Part shown: positions 55,501 to 63,623 of the stretch, piece by piece
Layout: every line of letters begins with the position of its first letter
Numbering within the stretch: the first letter of the stretch is position 1
NCBI RefSeq assembly: GCF_030848805.1
Contig: NC_092361.1
Span: 9,629,928 to 9,693,927, forward strand
Direction of reading: 5' to 3'
Source of the DNA: Temnothorax longispinosus
Taxonomy: Eukaryota; Arthropoda; Insecta; Hymenoptera; Formicidae
DNA length: 64,000 bases
Notes under the pieces: model-generated
Told to the model about the DNA's origin: nothing
What the model saw: the letters and a program-made list of their open reading frames with translations, nothing else
The model's database searches: none
Position numbers and translations under genes: made by a program

Positions 55501-56329
55501 TAGAACACTGGCCAAGAACGATTTTGAGAAAAATTTATATAAATTGATGAACAACGCGGTTTTCGGGAAAACGATGGAAAATGTTCGCAATCACGTCGAT
55601 GTAAAATTACTGACAAAGTGGAAAGGTAGATGCAACGCGGAGGCACTGATCTCGAAACCAAATTTTCATAGCAGGAGCGTGTTTTCGGAAAATCTGATAG
55701 CCGTTGAACTGCGAAAACTCGAGGTTAAATTTGACAAACCTATTTACGTCGGCATGTGCATTCTCGACATATCGAAAGTCTGTTTGTACGAATTTCATCA
55801 CGAGTACATGTCTCCCCTGTATGGTGACATGTGTAGAATTATGTACACCGATACGGACAGCCTTATATACCACATCGAGTGCGAGGATGTGTACGAGAAC
55901 GTGAAACGCGATATCGTTAGATTCGACACGAGCGATTACGCGATCGACAACGCGTACGGTATAACGCTCGAGAACAAAAAAGTGCCGGGCTTGATGAAGG
56001 ACGAGAATAACGGTGCGATCATGACCGAATTCGTTGGACTCAGGGCGAAGATGTACGCGTTGAGAGTGGATGGTAAGAAAGACTGTAAAAAAGCGAAAGG
56101 TGTCAAGAGCAACGTCATAGCGCGTACTATAACGTTCGACGATTACACGAGATGTCTGCGAGACGAAATTGAAATGACGCGACGGCAATCCTGTATACGA
56201 TCGAAGTTGCACGAGGTGTACACCGTGTCCGAAACAAAAATCGCTCTGAGTCCGTACGACGATAAGCGATACGTTATACCAGATTCGACCGATACGTTAC
56301 CGTGGGGACATTACCGAATACCTTTGTAA
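52528..56329 (+). CDS. polB: Protein-primed DNA polymerase B, intact, two exons
   Basis: The exons 52528-53669 and 53755-56329 join to 1,238 codons. The N-terminal ~380 residues precede a C2H2-like finger spanning the splice junction (YFCDRCLHYF). The exonuclease motifs are VVYADLECT (~435), NLSGYDAHF (~575) and YLKTDVLLLADVF (~735). Between Exo I and II is an endonuclease-VII-like zinc insert, HCHICEKPF to RDHCHLTGRYRGPAHSNCN (~526-570). Polymerase motifs are MYFDVNNLYGW (~835), NLYKLMNNAVFGKT (~974) and MYTDTDSLIYH (~1080). It replicates the element. It is the best-preserved gene in the window and has no lesion that I can see. Confidence 0.93.
53670..53754 (+). other. 85-bp spliceosomal intron in polymerase B
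   Basis: GTGAGTACC at the 5' end and TTTTCTTTTGCAG at the 3' end. Removing it joins CG to T (an Arg codon) and restores the Cys-x2-Cys finger found across the junction. Without splicing, the frame stops at once. Element A has the corresponding intron. Confidence 0.88.
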
Positions 56330-56566
56330 CGTACGCATGTATGTATGCATGTATGTAATAGTATAACGTATGCAGTAGTATATGTATGTAATAGTATAAC
56401 GTATTGTGAGTATTATATTACAGTATTGGAATGAATATTAATAAAGATATGACACATGTGTATTTCATATTTTTTACGTACTTTATATGTATTTCATATT
56501 TCAAACATTTTACATGTATTACATATTGCATTTTTATGTTAAGAATAAAAATACAGTTTGCACGAA
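56330..56566. repeat. TATG-rich spacer between convergent genes, Polinton B
   Basis: Short GTATGTA(AT) repeats separate polymerase and integrase. AATAAAGATATGAC near 56440 is a probable polyadenylation signal for the polymerase transcript. It matches the spacer in element A. Confidence 0.7.
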
Positions 56567-57523
56567 TTAAATAACATTGTCCTTGTGTATCCATGAATTG
56601 TGCGATCCATCGAATCCCAGCCATTTAACGTAAACCTCATCACCCCTCTTGCGCAGTACTTTCTCCACGAGATACACGTCCGGATAAGTCGCGCGATGCA
56701 ACTCGTGCTCGTAGAACGCCCCAGCGACGGATTTTCCGCGATAGTCCTCGAGTAGATAGGTAACGGGATTGGTACGCTGCACTTTAACGATCTTAAACAC
56801 CTCGGTGGTCCAATTCGGTGTGTAGCCCTTCTCGAAAATTGTTTTGTATTTGCTAACGCGCACCGAGTCACCCACTTTGAATTTTGCCGGACCCGCGATC
56901 TTTATCGCGCTGTACACCGTAGCCAAGAGTCTTTCGGCTTTCGCGGGGGTAACGTCGACGGGTCGCATGCCGATGGTTCGATGCTTGCGCGCGTTGTAAT
57001 CCGACACGAGTCGCGGCAACGCGTCGACCCACTTGTAATTTCCGTTGAGCGTAAACATCTTCCACATGTTGTTCTTTAACGTACGATTGAATCGCTCGAC
57101 GACCGACGCCTTCAACACCGAATACGTGGAATAATGATTGATGTCGTGTTTTCTCACGAGACGTTGCACGTCGGCGTTGTAAAATTCCTTCCCCATGTCG
57201 GTTTGTAGATTACTAGGGCACCTCCCGCTACGTCGAATTATCTCAGCGATAGCATCAGCTGTCTCGCTGCCGCCTTTACCCTTGAGCGGCACGGCCCACG
57301 CGTACTTGCTCAACACATCGATGACGGTGAGTATGTAGTGGTAGCCTCCATTGAAACGCGAGTATGGACGCATCTCGACGATGTCAGCTTGCCACAGGTC
57401 GTCGTACCCTCGCACTATGACGTGTCTGCGGGGAAAATTTCTTCTCGCCGGTGCGTGCAATTCGTCCACCAGCCGTCGCTTTTCGATATTTTTATCCGCA
57501 TCGGTCGATTTTAACGGTCTCAT
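56567..57523 (-). CDS. int: Polinton integrase with chromodomain, intact
   Basis: 318 residues. The catalytic DDE residues are Asp47 (DLWQADIVEM), Asp109 (QTDMGKEF) and Glu143 (VERFNRTLK). An SH3-like/linker region follows (KFKVGDSVRVSKYK). The C-terminus is a chromodomain (YLVEKVLRKRGDEVYVKWLG, then HNSWIHKDNVI), which in other chromointegrases guides insertion to modified histones. An N-terminal zinc domain is not seen. The start MRPLKST is conserved in element A. Leftward transcription converges on polymerase. No lesions are visible. Confidence 0.93.
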   Translation of the reverse strand: MRPLKSTDADKNIEKRRLVDELHAPARRNFPRRHVIVRGYDDLWQADIVEMRPYSRFNGGYHYILTVIDVLSKYAWAVPLKGKGGSETADAIAEIIRRSGRCPSNLQTDMGKEFYNADVQRLVRKHDINHYSTYSVLKASVVERFNRTLKNNMWKMFTLNGNYKWVDALPRLVSDYNARKHRTIGMRPVDVTPAKAERLLATVYSAIKIAGPAKFKVGDSVRVSKYKTIFEKGYTPNWTTEVFKIVKVQRTNPVTYLLEDYRGKSVAGAFYEHELHRATYPDVYLVEKVLRKRGDEVYVKWLGFDGSHNSWIHKDNVI

Positions 57524-57529
57524 GTTTCG

Positions 57530-57984
57530 TTGTCGCCGTTTCTGCTTCTAATGCATCGTTCGTAGCAGTTTCTGAACAGTTCATAACCGCTTCTGAACAG
57601 TTCGTAACCGCTTCTGAACCATTCGTGAATTGTTCGTTGTCGTTCGTCGTCGTCAGTTAACTGCTTCCTACCACTCATTGTCGTCGTCGTCGTCGACGTT
57701 CTCTAGCCGTTTGTAGCTTTTCCTGTCTCCGCGTAGTTCGCAGCTGTTTCTAAACCGCTTGTAATCGTTTTAAGCTGTTTTTGAACCGTTCGACAACCGT
57801 CCGACAACCGTTCTCGAACCGTTGAACAGCCGTCCGACAACCGTTCTCGAATCGTTCGTTGCTGTTCCTCGCCGTCGTTAATAAACCGTTGCTTCTCTTC
57901 ACTCGTCGCCTTTCGATAGTCGTTTCTGTTGAACCGTTTGTCCATTGTTGTTCGTTGTCGCGTCTGATTCAACGATATTCGCAC
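57530..57984 (-). other. Low-complexity repeat block and frame upstream of integrase, Polinton B
   Basis: CGTTCGACAACCGT(T/C)CTCGAA and ACCGCTTCTGAACAGTTCA-type units dominate. A 93-residue minus-strand frame (57703-57984) reads RERLSDGCSTVRERLSDGCR with no known domain. The same arrangement in element A (28317-28771) shows it is part of the element, but coding is uncertain. Confidence 0.45.
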
Positions 57985-57985
57985 G

Positions 57986-58363
57986 TCAAAGCTTGTTTAT
58001 CGCAGTCCGTAACGCTTGCAGATCTTGCTCGAACGTAGTCAGCTTCTTGTCTGATTCTTTTCGTTGATTGCTCAACATTTTAAAGAATTGATCAACGTAC
58101 AGTTTGTTAACCGCGTCACCGTCAGTCTCAGGTTGCGTTACGCGACGAATCTTGCGCGACCTTGCGTCAAAGTCCGTGGCGGTGCGACACAGAGCGTTAT
58201 TGCGCATGAAATTTCTCATTAATCCGCTCCACCGATGATACGAAATGGCATTCGTCGCGTCTCCGCTGTGCTCGAACAATCCAAATTTGTTGATCAGCAT
58301 TTTGACGCTGATTGAACGGATCGCTGTCGCACCGTTTAATTTATAATAAGCCCGGCTTCGCAA
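57986..58363 (-). CDS. Possible fibre-like coiled-coil protein (125 aa)
   Basis: The frame starts at 58363 (MRSRAYYKLN), but the in-frame Met of MLINKFGLFEHSGDATN may be used. It contains RRVTQPETDGDAVNKLYVDQ, similar in pattern to the neck motif of many virus and phage fibre proteins (P...DAVNKxYVD), followed by a heptad-like helix (QRKESDKKLTTFEQDLQALR). It overlaps the next gene by about 28 bp. In element A only the last part survives, fused to the DUF8207 frame by a deletion. A trimeric virion fibre or scaffold is inferred, not shown. Confidence 0.6.
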   Translation of the reverse strand: MRSRAYYKLNGATAIRSISVKMLINKFGLFEHSGDATNAISYHRWSGLMRNFMRNNALCRTATDFDARSRKIRRVTQPETDGDAVNKLYVDQFFKMLSNQRKESDKKLTTFEQDLQALRTAINKL

Positions 58364-59451
58364 AGTTCCTCGATGATCGACATGATCTCGTTGTCGTGGG
58401 CATTGTTGCCAGCTTGACGCGAAGCGTCGAGCAATCGCAGACGATCCACCAGCTCGTTGGGGTCATCCCAGTGCACGTAGTCGATCTTATTGTCGGTTAG
58501 CGTCATCGCGCGAGGCGCGAATAATCCCTTTCCGGATTTTTTCTTTTTGGATCCGGTCGACATCAACGGTGAGATTACAAATTGATACTTGTATCCCACG
58601 TTGCCCTTTAATCGGTTGTGAGGATCATGCTTGTATTTATGAGCACTCGTTGCCAACAGTATGTTCCTATACTTTTGCATATCGTCCTCCGTGTAGAGCT
58701 TGTCATCGGGTATTTTCTTGAAGATCAATTCGTAAATACCGGGTGTGCCGGCGTATCGTACGCCGTCGATATATATGTTATCCGCTTTGTCCACGTCAAA
58801 ACTTTTATTACCGAGCATCAATTCATTATTGCCGAGATAAACGCCGTACGCTATGTCTATTGTTGGACTGGCGCCCAAAACCTCTGCGATGTAAATTCGG
58901 CTCAGTGGACCCAAGTGATTTTCCAACGATTCTATAAACCATTTTCGACCCTCCGACGTTTGCAACCGATTATAAACGGTCGTCCTGATTGAGTCGTCCA
59001 TGGTTTCGAAAACATTCGCGGTTTCAAGAAATTCGGGACTTGTACGTTGCACGGTTCGCGTCGGTGTAAAGGTTATCGGTCGTTTCGATTGATCAGATTT
59101 ACACGGTGTCGATGACAGATCCGGTCAGGAGTCTAATCGTTTTTTCTTTCTCTTCGGTGCAGCATCCTCCTCCTCCTCCCCGCACTGTTGAACGGATAGC
59201 GGTTCGATTTTCGCGTCAGCGTCGCTCTCCGTCGGCTCCTCTTTTTTCACCGCGATCAAGCTCGAGTTGTCAACGATCTTTTTCAACGGCCCGATGAGAG
59301 GTTTAAAGTGCGTGTCCAACTCAATGTCCTTTTCGATCTTACCGGTCTTCAAAGCGCGAAGTTTTTTGCGAATCGAATTACTCGTCTTCGCAATCTCTTT
59401 GACGACCTTCTCGCGTTCGCGAATATTCTCGCTCCCGTCGATCGCAGCCAT
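58336..59451 (-). pseudogene. DUF8207-type Polinton protein, one nonsense codon
   Basis: It starts MAAIDGSENIREREKVV; the N-terminal half is helical and charged (KEEPTESDADAKIEPL, PKRKKKR). A TGA at 59125-59127 replaces the Trp codon present in element A, after which the same frame continues open through HLGPLSRIYIAEVLGASP, ADNIYIDGVRYAGTPGIYEL and KYKHDPHNRLKGNVGYKYQF to the stop. The conserved part resembles DUF8207 of arthropod Polinton proteins. It lies between ATPase and integrase. Function unknown; a virion or assembly role is possible. Confidence 0.78.
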
Positions 59452-59533
59452 CGCGGAAAAAGCAGAGTGTCGATTTCTCTCTGTAACGCTAACGTTTCAT
59501 CTCCGACGAGGTATCGGCAACGACTGATCGCTT

Positions 59534-60232
59534 TTACGGTATCGCGAACACGTTAAATCCTTTTCTGTATCGACCGTTCGAAAGCGCGCTGTCCTTGTCT
59601 ATCACTACGAATCCATACTTTTGTTGCCAACAATCGTGGCACAACGAGCAAAATTCATCGTACGGCATGTCGGTATTTACGTGATCGTTGTAGACGTATT
59701 TCAAATTGGTACCATCCTGTTTGAACAGGATCAGCAGATTCGCGTTGTCGCGTATCAGATGTTTAGGTATTCTCGCGTACGTCTGACAGAGATAGAAGGA
59801 GTCAACGCTCGAGTGCCTGCCCATTGAGAAATACTCTCTCACCGCGTCTTGCTTATCGCACGCCACGTCATCGAAGACGAAGATCGAGTTTGGACGCGTG
59901 TCGCTCGGTGGAATAACGTCACTGTTATTGGAGAACGTAAAATAGCCGATTTCGTCGATCGATGTCAACAAATTCTCCAAATATCGATATTTCGGCTGTT
60001 GCAACGATTTCGAGTATACGTACACGTTTTCGAAACGTACGCCGTGCGGACTTTCCAACAAGCTTATCAAGACGTTGGTTTTACCGCAATTCGAGGGGCC
60101 GCAAATGATCGCGTGTATAGTAGTCGATAACATCGTACCGTGCTTGCGTTTCTCCACGTTGCCCCCCTTCGACCGTAATCTGTCGTCGCAATTGGTCACG
60201 CGAATCGCCAACGGTTGTCGCACGAATCTCAT
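59534..60232 (-). CDS. FtsK/HerA-type genome-packaging ATPase, intact
   Basis: 232 residues from the ATG at 60232 (MRFVRQPLAIRVTNCDD). Walker A is GPSNCGKTN (45-53) and Walker B is SIFVFDDVAC (Asp121-Asp122). YLCQTYARIPKHLIRDNANL contains the polar sensor region, and the end is KGFNVFAIP. The family loads viral DNA into capsids and is a core gene of Polintons, adintoviruses and virophages. An upstream in-frame Met four codons earlier is less likely, because element A starts at the same MRFV. It diverges from the PLA2/protease block across an 82-bp promoter gap. Confidence 0.92.
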   Translation of the reverse strand: MRFVRQPLAIRVTNCDDRLRSKGGNVEKRKHGTMLSTTIHAIICGPSNCGKTNVLISLLESPHGVRFENVYVYSKSLQQPKYRYLENLLTSIDEIGYFTFSNNSDVIPPSDTRPNSIFVFDDVACDKQDAVREYFSMGRHSSVDSFYLCQTYARIPKHLIRDNANLLILFKQDGTNLKYVYNDHVNTDMPYDEFCSLCHDCWQQKYGFVVIDKDSALSNGRYRKGFNVFAIP

Positions 60233-60314
60233 TTCTTTCCACACTGCCGACTCTCTGGATGACTCGAACGCCTATTTATAGGCGAGCGGAACCGCGAATC
60301 GCTCAGTAGCAAAG
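60233..60314. promoter_or_regulatory. Divergent promoter with palindromic TATA box, Polinton B
   Basis: GCCTATTTATAGGC (60270-60283) is a perfect 14-bp palindrome centred between the ATPase and the rightward block. It reads as the same TATA-like element on both strands. The position is conserved in element A with slight loss of symmetry. Confidence 0.6.
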
Positions 60315-60587
60315 ATGTTTGTCCTACTGTCGAGACCTTCCGATATTCGCGGTTTGAGCGCCGAACAGCTGCAATTTGTGCCGAATGCCGTTCTGTTACA
60401 AACGTGCGGCGATCACGTCCACTACGTGTGGGCCAAGCTTCCAGAACATATAAAGGCGGATTTGGAGGTTCAAGCATATCGTCGCTGTTACAAACATTAC
60501 AATCAACCGTGGCAGCGAACGCACATCGACGGTCCCGCGCCAATGATAAAAGATTGCGGCGAATGTCAACGAAAAAAAAAATGGTAG
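60315..60587 (+). CDS. N-terminal module of the PLA2 protein region (90 aa)
   Basis: The frame MFVLLSRPSDIRGLSAEQLQ contains GDHVHYVWAKLPEHIKADLE and YRRCYKHYNQPWQ. In element A the same module reads on into the PLA2 domain without a stop, so in B a frameshift near 60570 (in an A run) ends it early. No separate domain is recognised. It may have been a separate short gene followed by the PLA2 gene starting at MSTKK. Confidence 0.55.
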   Translation: MFVLLSRPSDIRGLSAEQLQFVPNAVLLQTCGDHVHYVWAKLPEHIKADLEVQAYRRCYKHYNQPWQRTHIDGPAPMIKDCGECQRKKKW

Positions 60588-60975
60588 AGGCCTGTTAAAT
60601 TGCGCGATAAACGCACTTCCGTTCGAATTACACATTCCCAGCTATCAATTTTGCGGTCCGGGAACTCGTTTACAAGAACGATTGGCGAGAGGCGATCAAG
60701 GTATTAATCCGTTGGACGCGGCGTGTCGCGAGCACGACATAGCCTATTCACGTAACCGCGATCTCACCGAGAGACACGCGGCGGACGAGATACTCGCTGC
60801 GGAAGCGCGAAAACGCATTACCGCGAGAGATTCGACTCTCGGAGAGAGAGAGCTGCCGCTACAGCCGTCTGGGCGACCATGAAGGCTAAGACGAAGCTCG
60901 GAATGGGCTTCAAAACGAAAAAATCGAAAACGGTGAAGAAAAAAAAAGCTAACAAAAAAACGGATACTTCCGACA
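60560..60975 (+). pseudogene. Parvovirus-type phospholipase A2-like protein, frameshifted
   Basis: After MSTKKK the domain reads ELHIPSYQFCGPGTRLQERL, with calcium-loop CGPGT near 60650, then RGDQGINPLDAACREHDIAY with the catalytic His-Asp pair near 60730-60747. Such domains occur in parvovirus VP1 and in adintovirus/Polinton virion proteins, where they are thought to breach endosomal membranes. Lesions are a TAA near 60596, which cuts off the start, and a two-base insertion in GAGAGAGAGAG near 60842, which shifts the Lys-rich tail (KTKLGMGFKTKK). The active-site residues are intact in copy B, unlike copy A. Confidence 0.78.
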
Positions 60976-60993
60976 GCGAAACGAGGCGGTGTA

Positions 60994-61638
60994 TTGCCGA
61001 TTCTACCGTTGTTGGGAGTTCTCGGTTCTCTGGCCGGCGGAGCGGCGGGAGTCGTAAAGGCCGTGAACGATAAGAAAGCCGCGCGGCGTCAGCTGGAAGA
61101 GATGCAATGTCACAATCGCGCCGTGGAAGGTTGCGGATTTGATCTCGCTCCGTACAAATATGGACGAGGGCTGTATCTCGACCCGCACAAACGCGGACGA
61201 GGAGTAGCATCGAAAATAAAAAAAAACGTCAAAAAGACGTTAAATATGCCCGCGGGTATTACGACTAACGTACAATTGAATCGACTGGCAAGGCGTATGC
61301 GCGTACCGTTCTTCAGAGGTGTCTTTATGCGTGATTCGTTACCGATCGGCGGTGTACGTCGAAACGAGAGCGGTATTGTGAATTTGGACGATGCAGTGGG
61401 TCCCGGTACTCATTGGGTAGCGTACGCGAAGAGGAAAGATCGAGTCGTATATTTCGACAGTTTCGGCAATCTTCGACCGCTGAAAGAATTGGTGCGATAT
61501 TTCGGGCCGAGCGTGACGAAAATCAAGTACAATTGCACGTCTTATCAGCGATACGATCAGAACATCTGTGGACAATTGTGCCTGCGATTTCTCCGGACGA
61601 TCGACGCTAATTTAAAGCCTGACGGTGCGCCGTGGTGA
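60994..61638 (+). CDS. Adenain-like cysteine protease fused to a hydrophobic virion-protein tail
   Basis: The 214-codon frame has two parts. Residues 1-84 (PILPLLGVLGSLAGGAAGVV, then GRGLYLDPHKRGRG) are the tail of the PLA2 protein. From Met85 (61246, MPAGITTNVQLNRLARRMR) comes the 131-residue protease with His56 (GTHWVAYAKR), Asp71 (VVYFDSFGNL) and Cys112 (ICGQLCLRF), the adenovirus-type triad order. Polinton proteases mature capsid proteins. In element A the two frames differ and overlap by 23 bp, so the fusion here results from a one-base indel near 61230. The protease probably starts at 61246. Confidence 0.85.
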   Translation: MPILPLLGVLGSLAGGAAGVVKAVNDKKAARRQLEEMQCHNRAVEGCGFDLAPYKYGRGLYLDPHKRGRGVASKIKKNVKKTLNMPAGITTNVQLNRLARRMRVPFFRGVFMRDSLPIGGVRRNESGIVNLDDAVGPGTHWVAYAKRKDRVVYFDSFGNLRPLKELVRYFGPSVTKIKYNCTSYQRYDQNICGQLCLRFLRTIDANLKPDGAPW

Positions 61639-61667
61639 CTCAGTATTCGTTAACGGTTTCCGCCGAC

Positions 61668-62459
61668 ATGTCTATATCGTTCACGCTGACTGTGAAGAGC
61701 AGCATCCTCGCGGAGCACTATTTTCCCGCCGTGGATCTGAGCGACGGTGACTACGAGCTCGGTCTAACGTGTTTTGAGACTTATCACACGATTCCGAACG
61801 TGAATTCTTCGAACAATAAATTTTATTTCGACGAGGATGACACGGAAATTACGATTCCCGAGGGATCGTACGAGATACGAGCCATACATGAGTTTTTGAA
61901 ACGCGAAATTTCACGAAAACGCCCGCGACGCGTAAATCGTTCCAACGATGATCGTACGTCGGTCGCGAATATCGCGCGAGAGGCGACCGCTCGCGCGAAC
62001 GGCTACGAAGACGAGGCCGCGGAATACCCGATAGTGCTCCGCGCAAATTAGAATACGATGAAGAGCGAGATCAAGTGCGCTTTCAGAGTGAACTTTAACA
62101 AACCGAACAACGTTGGATCGCTGCTGGGATTCTCGTCGAAGCGTATATTGCAGCCGGGACAGTGGCACGAATCGGACGCGTCGATTAATATTATCAACGT
62201 AAACATTATCCGCGTGGAGTGTAACGTGACCGCGGGTGCGTACAGCAACGGCAAACGTGTTCACACGATACACGAATTTTCACCGAGCGTACAACCGGGA
62301 TATAAGATATCGGAAACGCCGGCGCAGATCATTTATCTGCCGATCATCGCGCGAAGCGTTACGGATCTAACGATACGCGTCACGGATCAAGACGGACGAT
62401 TGCTCAATTTTCGAGAAGAGATCGCCGTCAGATTGCACGTACGACGGCTACAGCGATAA
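61668..62459 (+). pseudogene. Penton-like minor capsid protein, one nonsense codon
   Basis: It starts MSISFTLTVKSSILAEHYFP and is open for 127 codons to a TAG at 62049-62051, where element A has TAC (Tyr). The same frame then continues through KSEIKCAFRVNFNKPNN, ESDASINIINVNIIRVECN and ETPAQIIYLPIIARSV to 62459. Predicted mostly beta, 263 codons, next to the major capsid gene: the single-jelly-roll penton of Polintons. A single substitution separates it from an open frame. Confidence 0.78.
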
Positions 62460-62474
62460 CGCGCGACGTGTGAC

Positions 62475-62663
62475 ATGCTCGTGTTGAACGACTCGGAGCA
62501 CGCGACAGATAAGAATATTTTTATGACTGCGACGATCGACGATATCATCAAATCGACATTCGGTAGCGTTAAAACAGAGACGAAAACAGAGACGAAAAAA
62601 AAGCTCAACGCATCGAACGTTAAATTTTTACAATCTCTGGGATTCGCGGTACGAAACATCTGA
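62475..62663 (+). CDS. Small conserved Polinton protein, function unknown (copy B)
   Basis: 62 residues (MLVLNDSEHATDKNIF to LGFAVRNI). Element A has the matching frame at 34183-34362. The difference lies mainly in a TETKTETKKK expansion. It ends four bases before the major capsid start. Conservation of the frame in two diverged copies supports coding. Confidence 0.65.
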   Translation: MLVLNDSEHATDKNIFMTATIDDIIKSTFGSVKTETKTETKKKLNASNVKFLQSLGFAVRNI

Positions 62664-62666
62664 ACG

Positions 62667-62789
62667 ATGACTGAAATTCTTAACATCGGAGGCGAGCCGG
62701 TCTTTGACGATCGCATCGTCAAGATCGAGACTCACACGTACAACCCGTACGCCAACACAACGTTCGAGTATAGCGATGAGATACAGTAG
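62667..62789 (+). pseudogene. mcp: Major capsid protein, truncated after about 39 codons
   Basis: MTEILNIGGEPVFDDRIVKI matches the start of the capsid gene in element A. After DEI the sequence passes at 62784 into the terminus of element C, which supplies an immediate TAG. The remaining ~90% of the gene is missing from the window. Confidence 0.9.
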
Positions 62790-63025
62790 GTAAGCTATGG
62801 GAGTTCTAACCCATGGGGCAATGAGGGGGGGTGAGGGGCGAGGGGGGAACCGCGGGCGGGGGGTATAGGTAAGCTATGGGAGTTCTAACCCATGGGGCAA
62901 TGAGGGGGGGGGAGGGGCGGGGGGGGAACCGCGGGCGGGGGGTATAGGTAAGCTATGGGAGTTCTAACCCATGGGGCAATGAGGGGGGTGAGGGGCGAGG
63001 AGGGAACCGCGGGCGGGGGGTACCG
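62789..63025. repeat. Three tandem copies of the 79-bp element C terminus
   Basis: Units start at 62789, 62868 and 62947. Each begins GGTAAGCTATGGGAGTTCTA and ends in GAACCGCGGGCGGGGGGTA. The near-perfect 79-bp spacing shows recent tandem amplification of a transposon end. Confidence 0.88.
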
Positions 63026-63430
63026 CGGGCGGAGGGGGGACCGCGGGGGAGGGGGGAACCGCGTTTTTCAGGCGTCGCGGGGGAGGGGGGGGGGGAACCG
63101 CGTTTTCCGGCGCCGCGGGGCGAGGGGGGTCCACGTTTTCCGGCGCCGCGGGGTGAGGGGATCCGCGTTTTCCGGCGCCGCAAGGCGACCGCGTTTCCGC
63201 CGCGCCGCGGGGCGAGGGGGGATCCGCGTTTTCGCCGCGCCGCGGAGCGTTCGCGTTTTCGGGCGCCGCGGGGCGAGGGGACCCGCGTTCGCGTTTCGCC
63301 GCGCCGCGAAGTCCGCGTGACGTCACACGTCACGCTCGCGTTATCTCTCCCTCGTAGATGTTTCTTTCCCGTCCCCCCATTCGTCTTCTCATTCGCGCGG
63401 TGTCTCGCGCCCCTGTCCCCTCGTTCGCGC
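63026..63430. repeat. GC-rich subterminal repeats of element C
   Basis: Units of CCGCGTTTTCCGGCGCCGCGGG and GCGAGGGG(G)ATCCGCGTTTTC repeat several times. Both strands show long frames because of the base composition. I do not regard them as genes. Confidence 0.7.
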
Positions 63431-63479
63431 TCACGATCGCGTTTAAATAAATTTATATTATACATAGAAAATTTGCTTA

Positions 63480-63535
63480 CCACCGCAGGATTTGAACCAG
63501 AAATCCCTAACTCTTGAGTCAGTCACCTTCAGAAT
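63480..63535 (-). other. tRNA-like half (B box and anticodon arm), possibly SINE-derived
   Basis: On the minus strand CTGACTCAAGAGTTAG could be an anticodon arm (CAA) and GGTTCAAATCC is a good B box. No acceptor stem or convincing A box closes the structure. Read as a tRNA-derived remnant only. Confidence 0.3.
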
Positions 63536-63623
63536 TCAGGCCATTGTCTCTTAATTTACACAATAATATGTATACACTAAAATACTGCAGGCTATTTACA
63601 CAGGCTATTTACACAGTTAAAAT

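Larger units (their letters stand above)
50690..62784 (+). mobile_element. Polinton/Maverick element B, mostly open genes, right end missing
   Basis: Same family and gene order as element A, with intact polymerase, integrase, ATPase and protease frames. The left edge is fuzzy: GGGGGCTCCGAGGGGGGAGC near 50689-50710 resembles positions 30-60 of the element A terminus, so the first few dozen bases are lost or diverged. The right side stops inside the major capsid gene at 62784, where the terminus of element C begins. Two genes at the left (51389 and 51715) have no equivalent in element A. Confidence 0.88.

Noticed and set aside
62789..63025. Regular 79-bp direct repeats that might suggest a CRISPR-like array
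   Set aside because: Units are contiguous copies of a transposon terminus without unique spacers, in a eukaryotic setting.
62953..63483. 176-codon Pro/Arg/Gly-rich minus-strand ORF
   Set aside because: It is a by-product of the GC-rich subterminal repeats of element C. The opposite strand is equally open.
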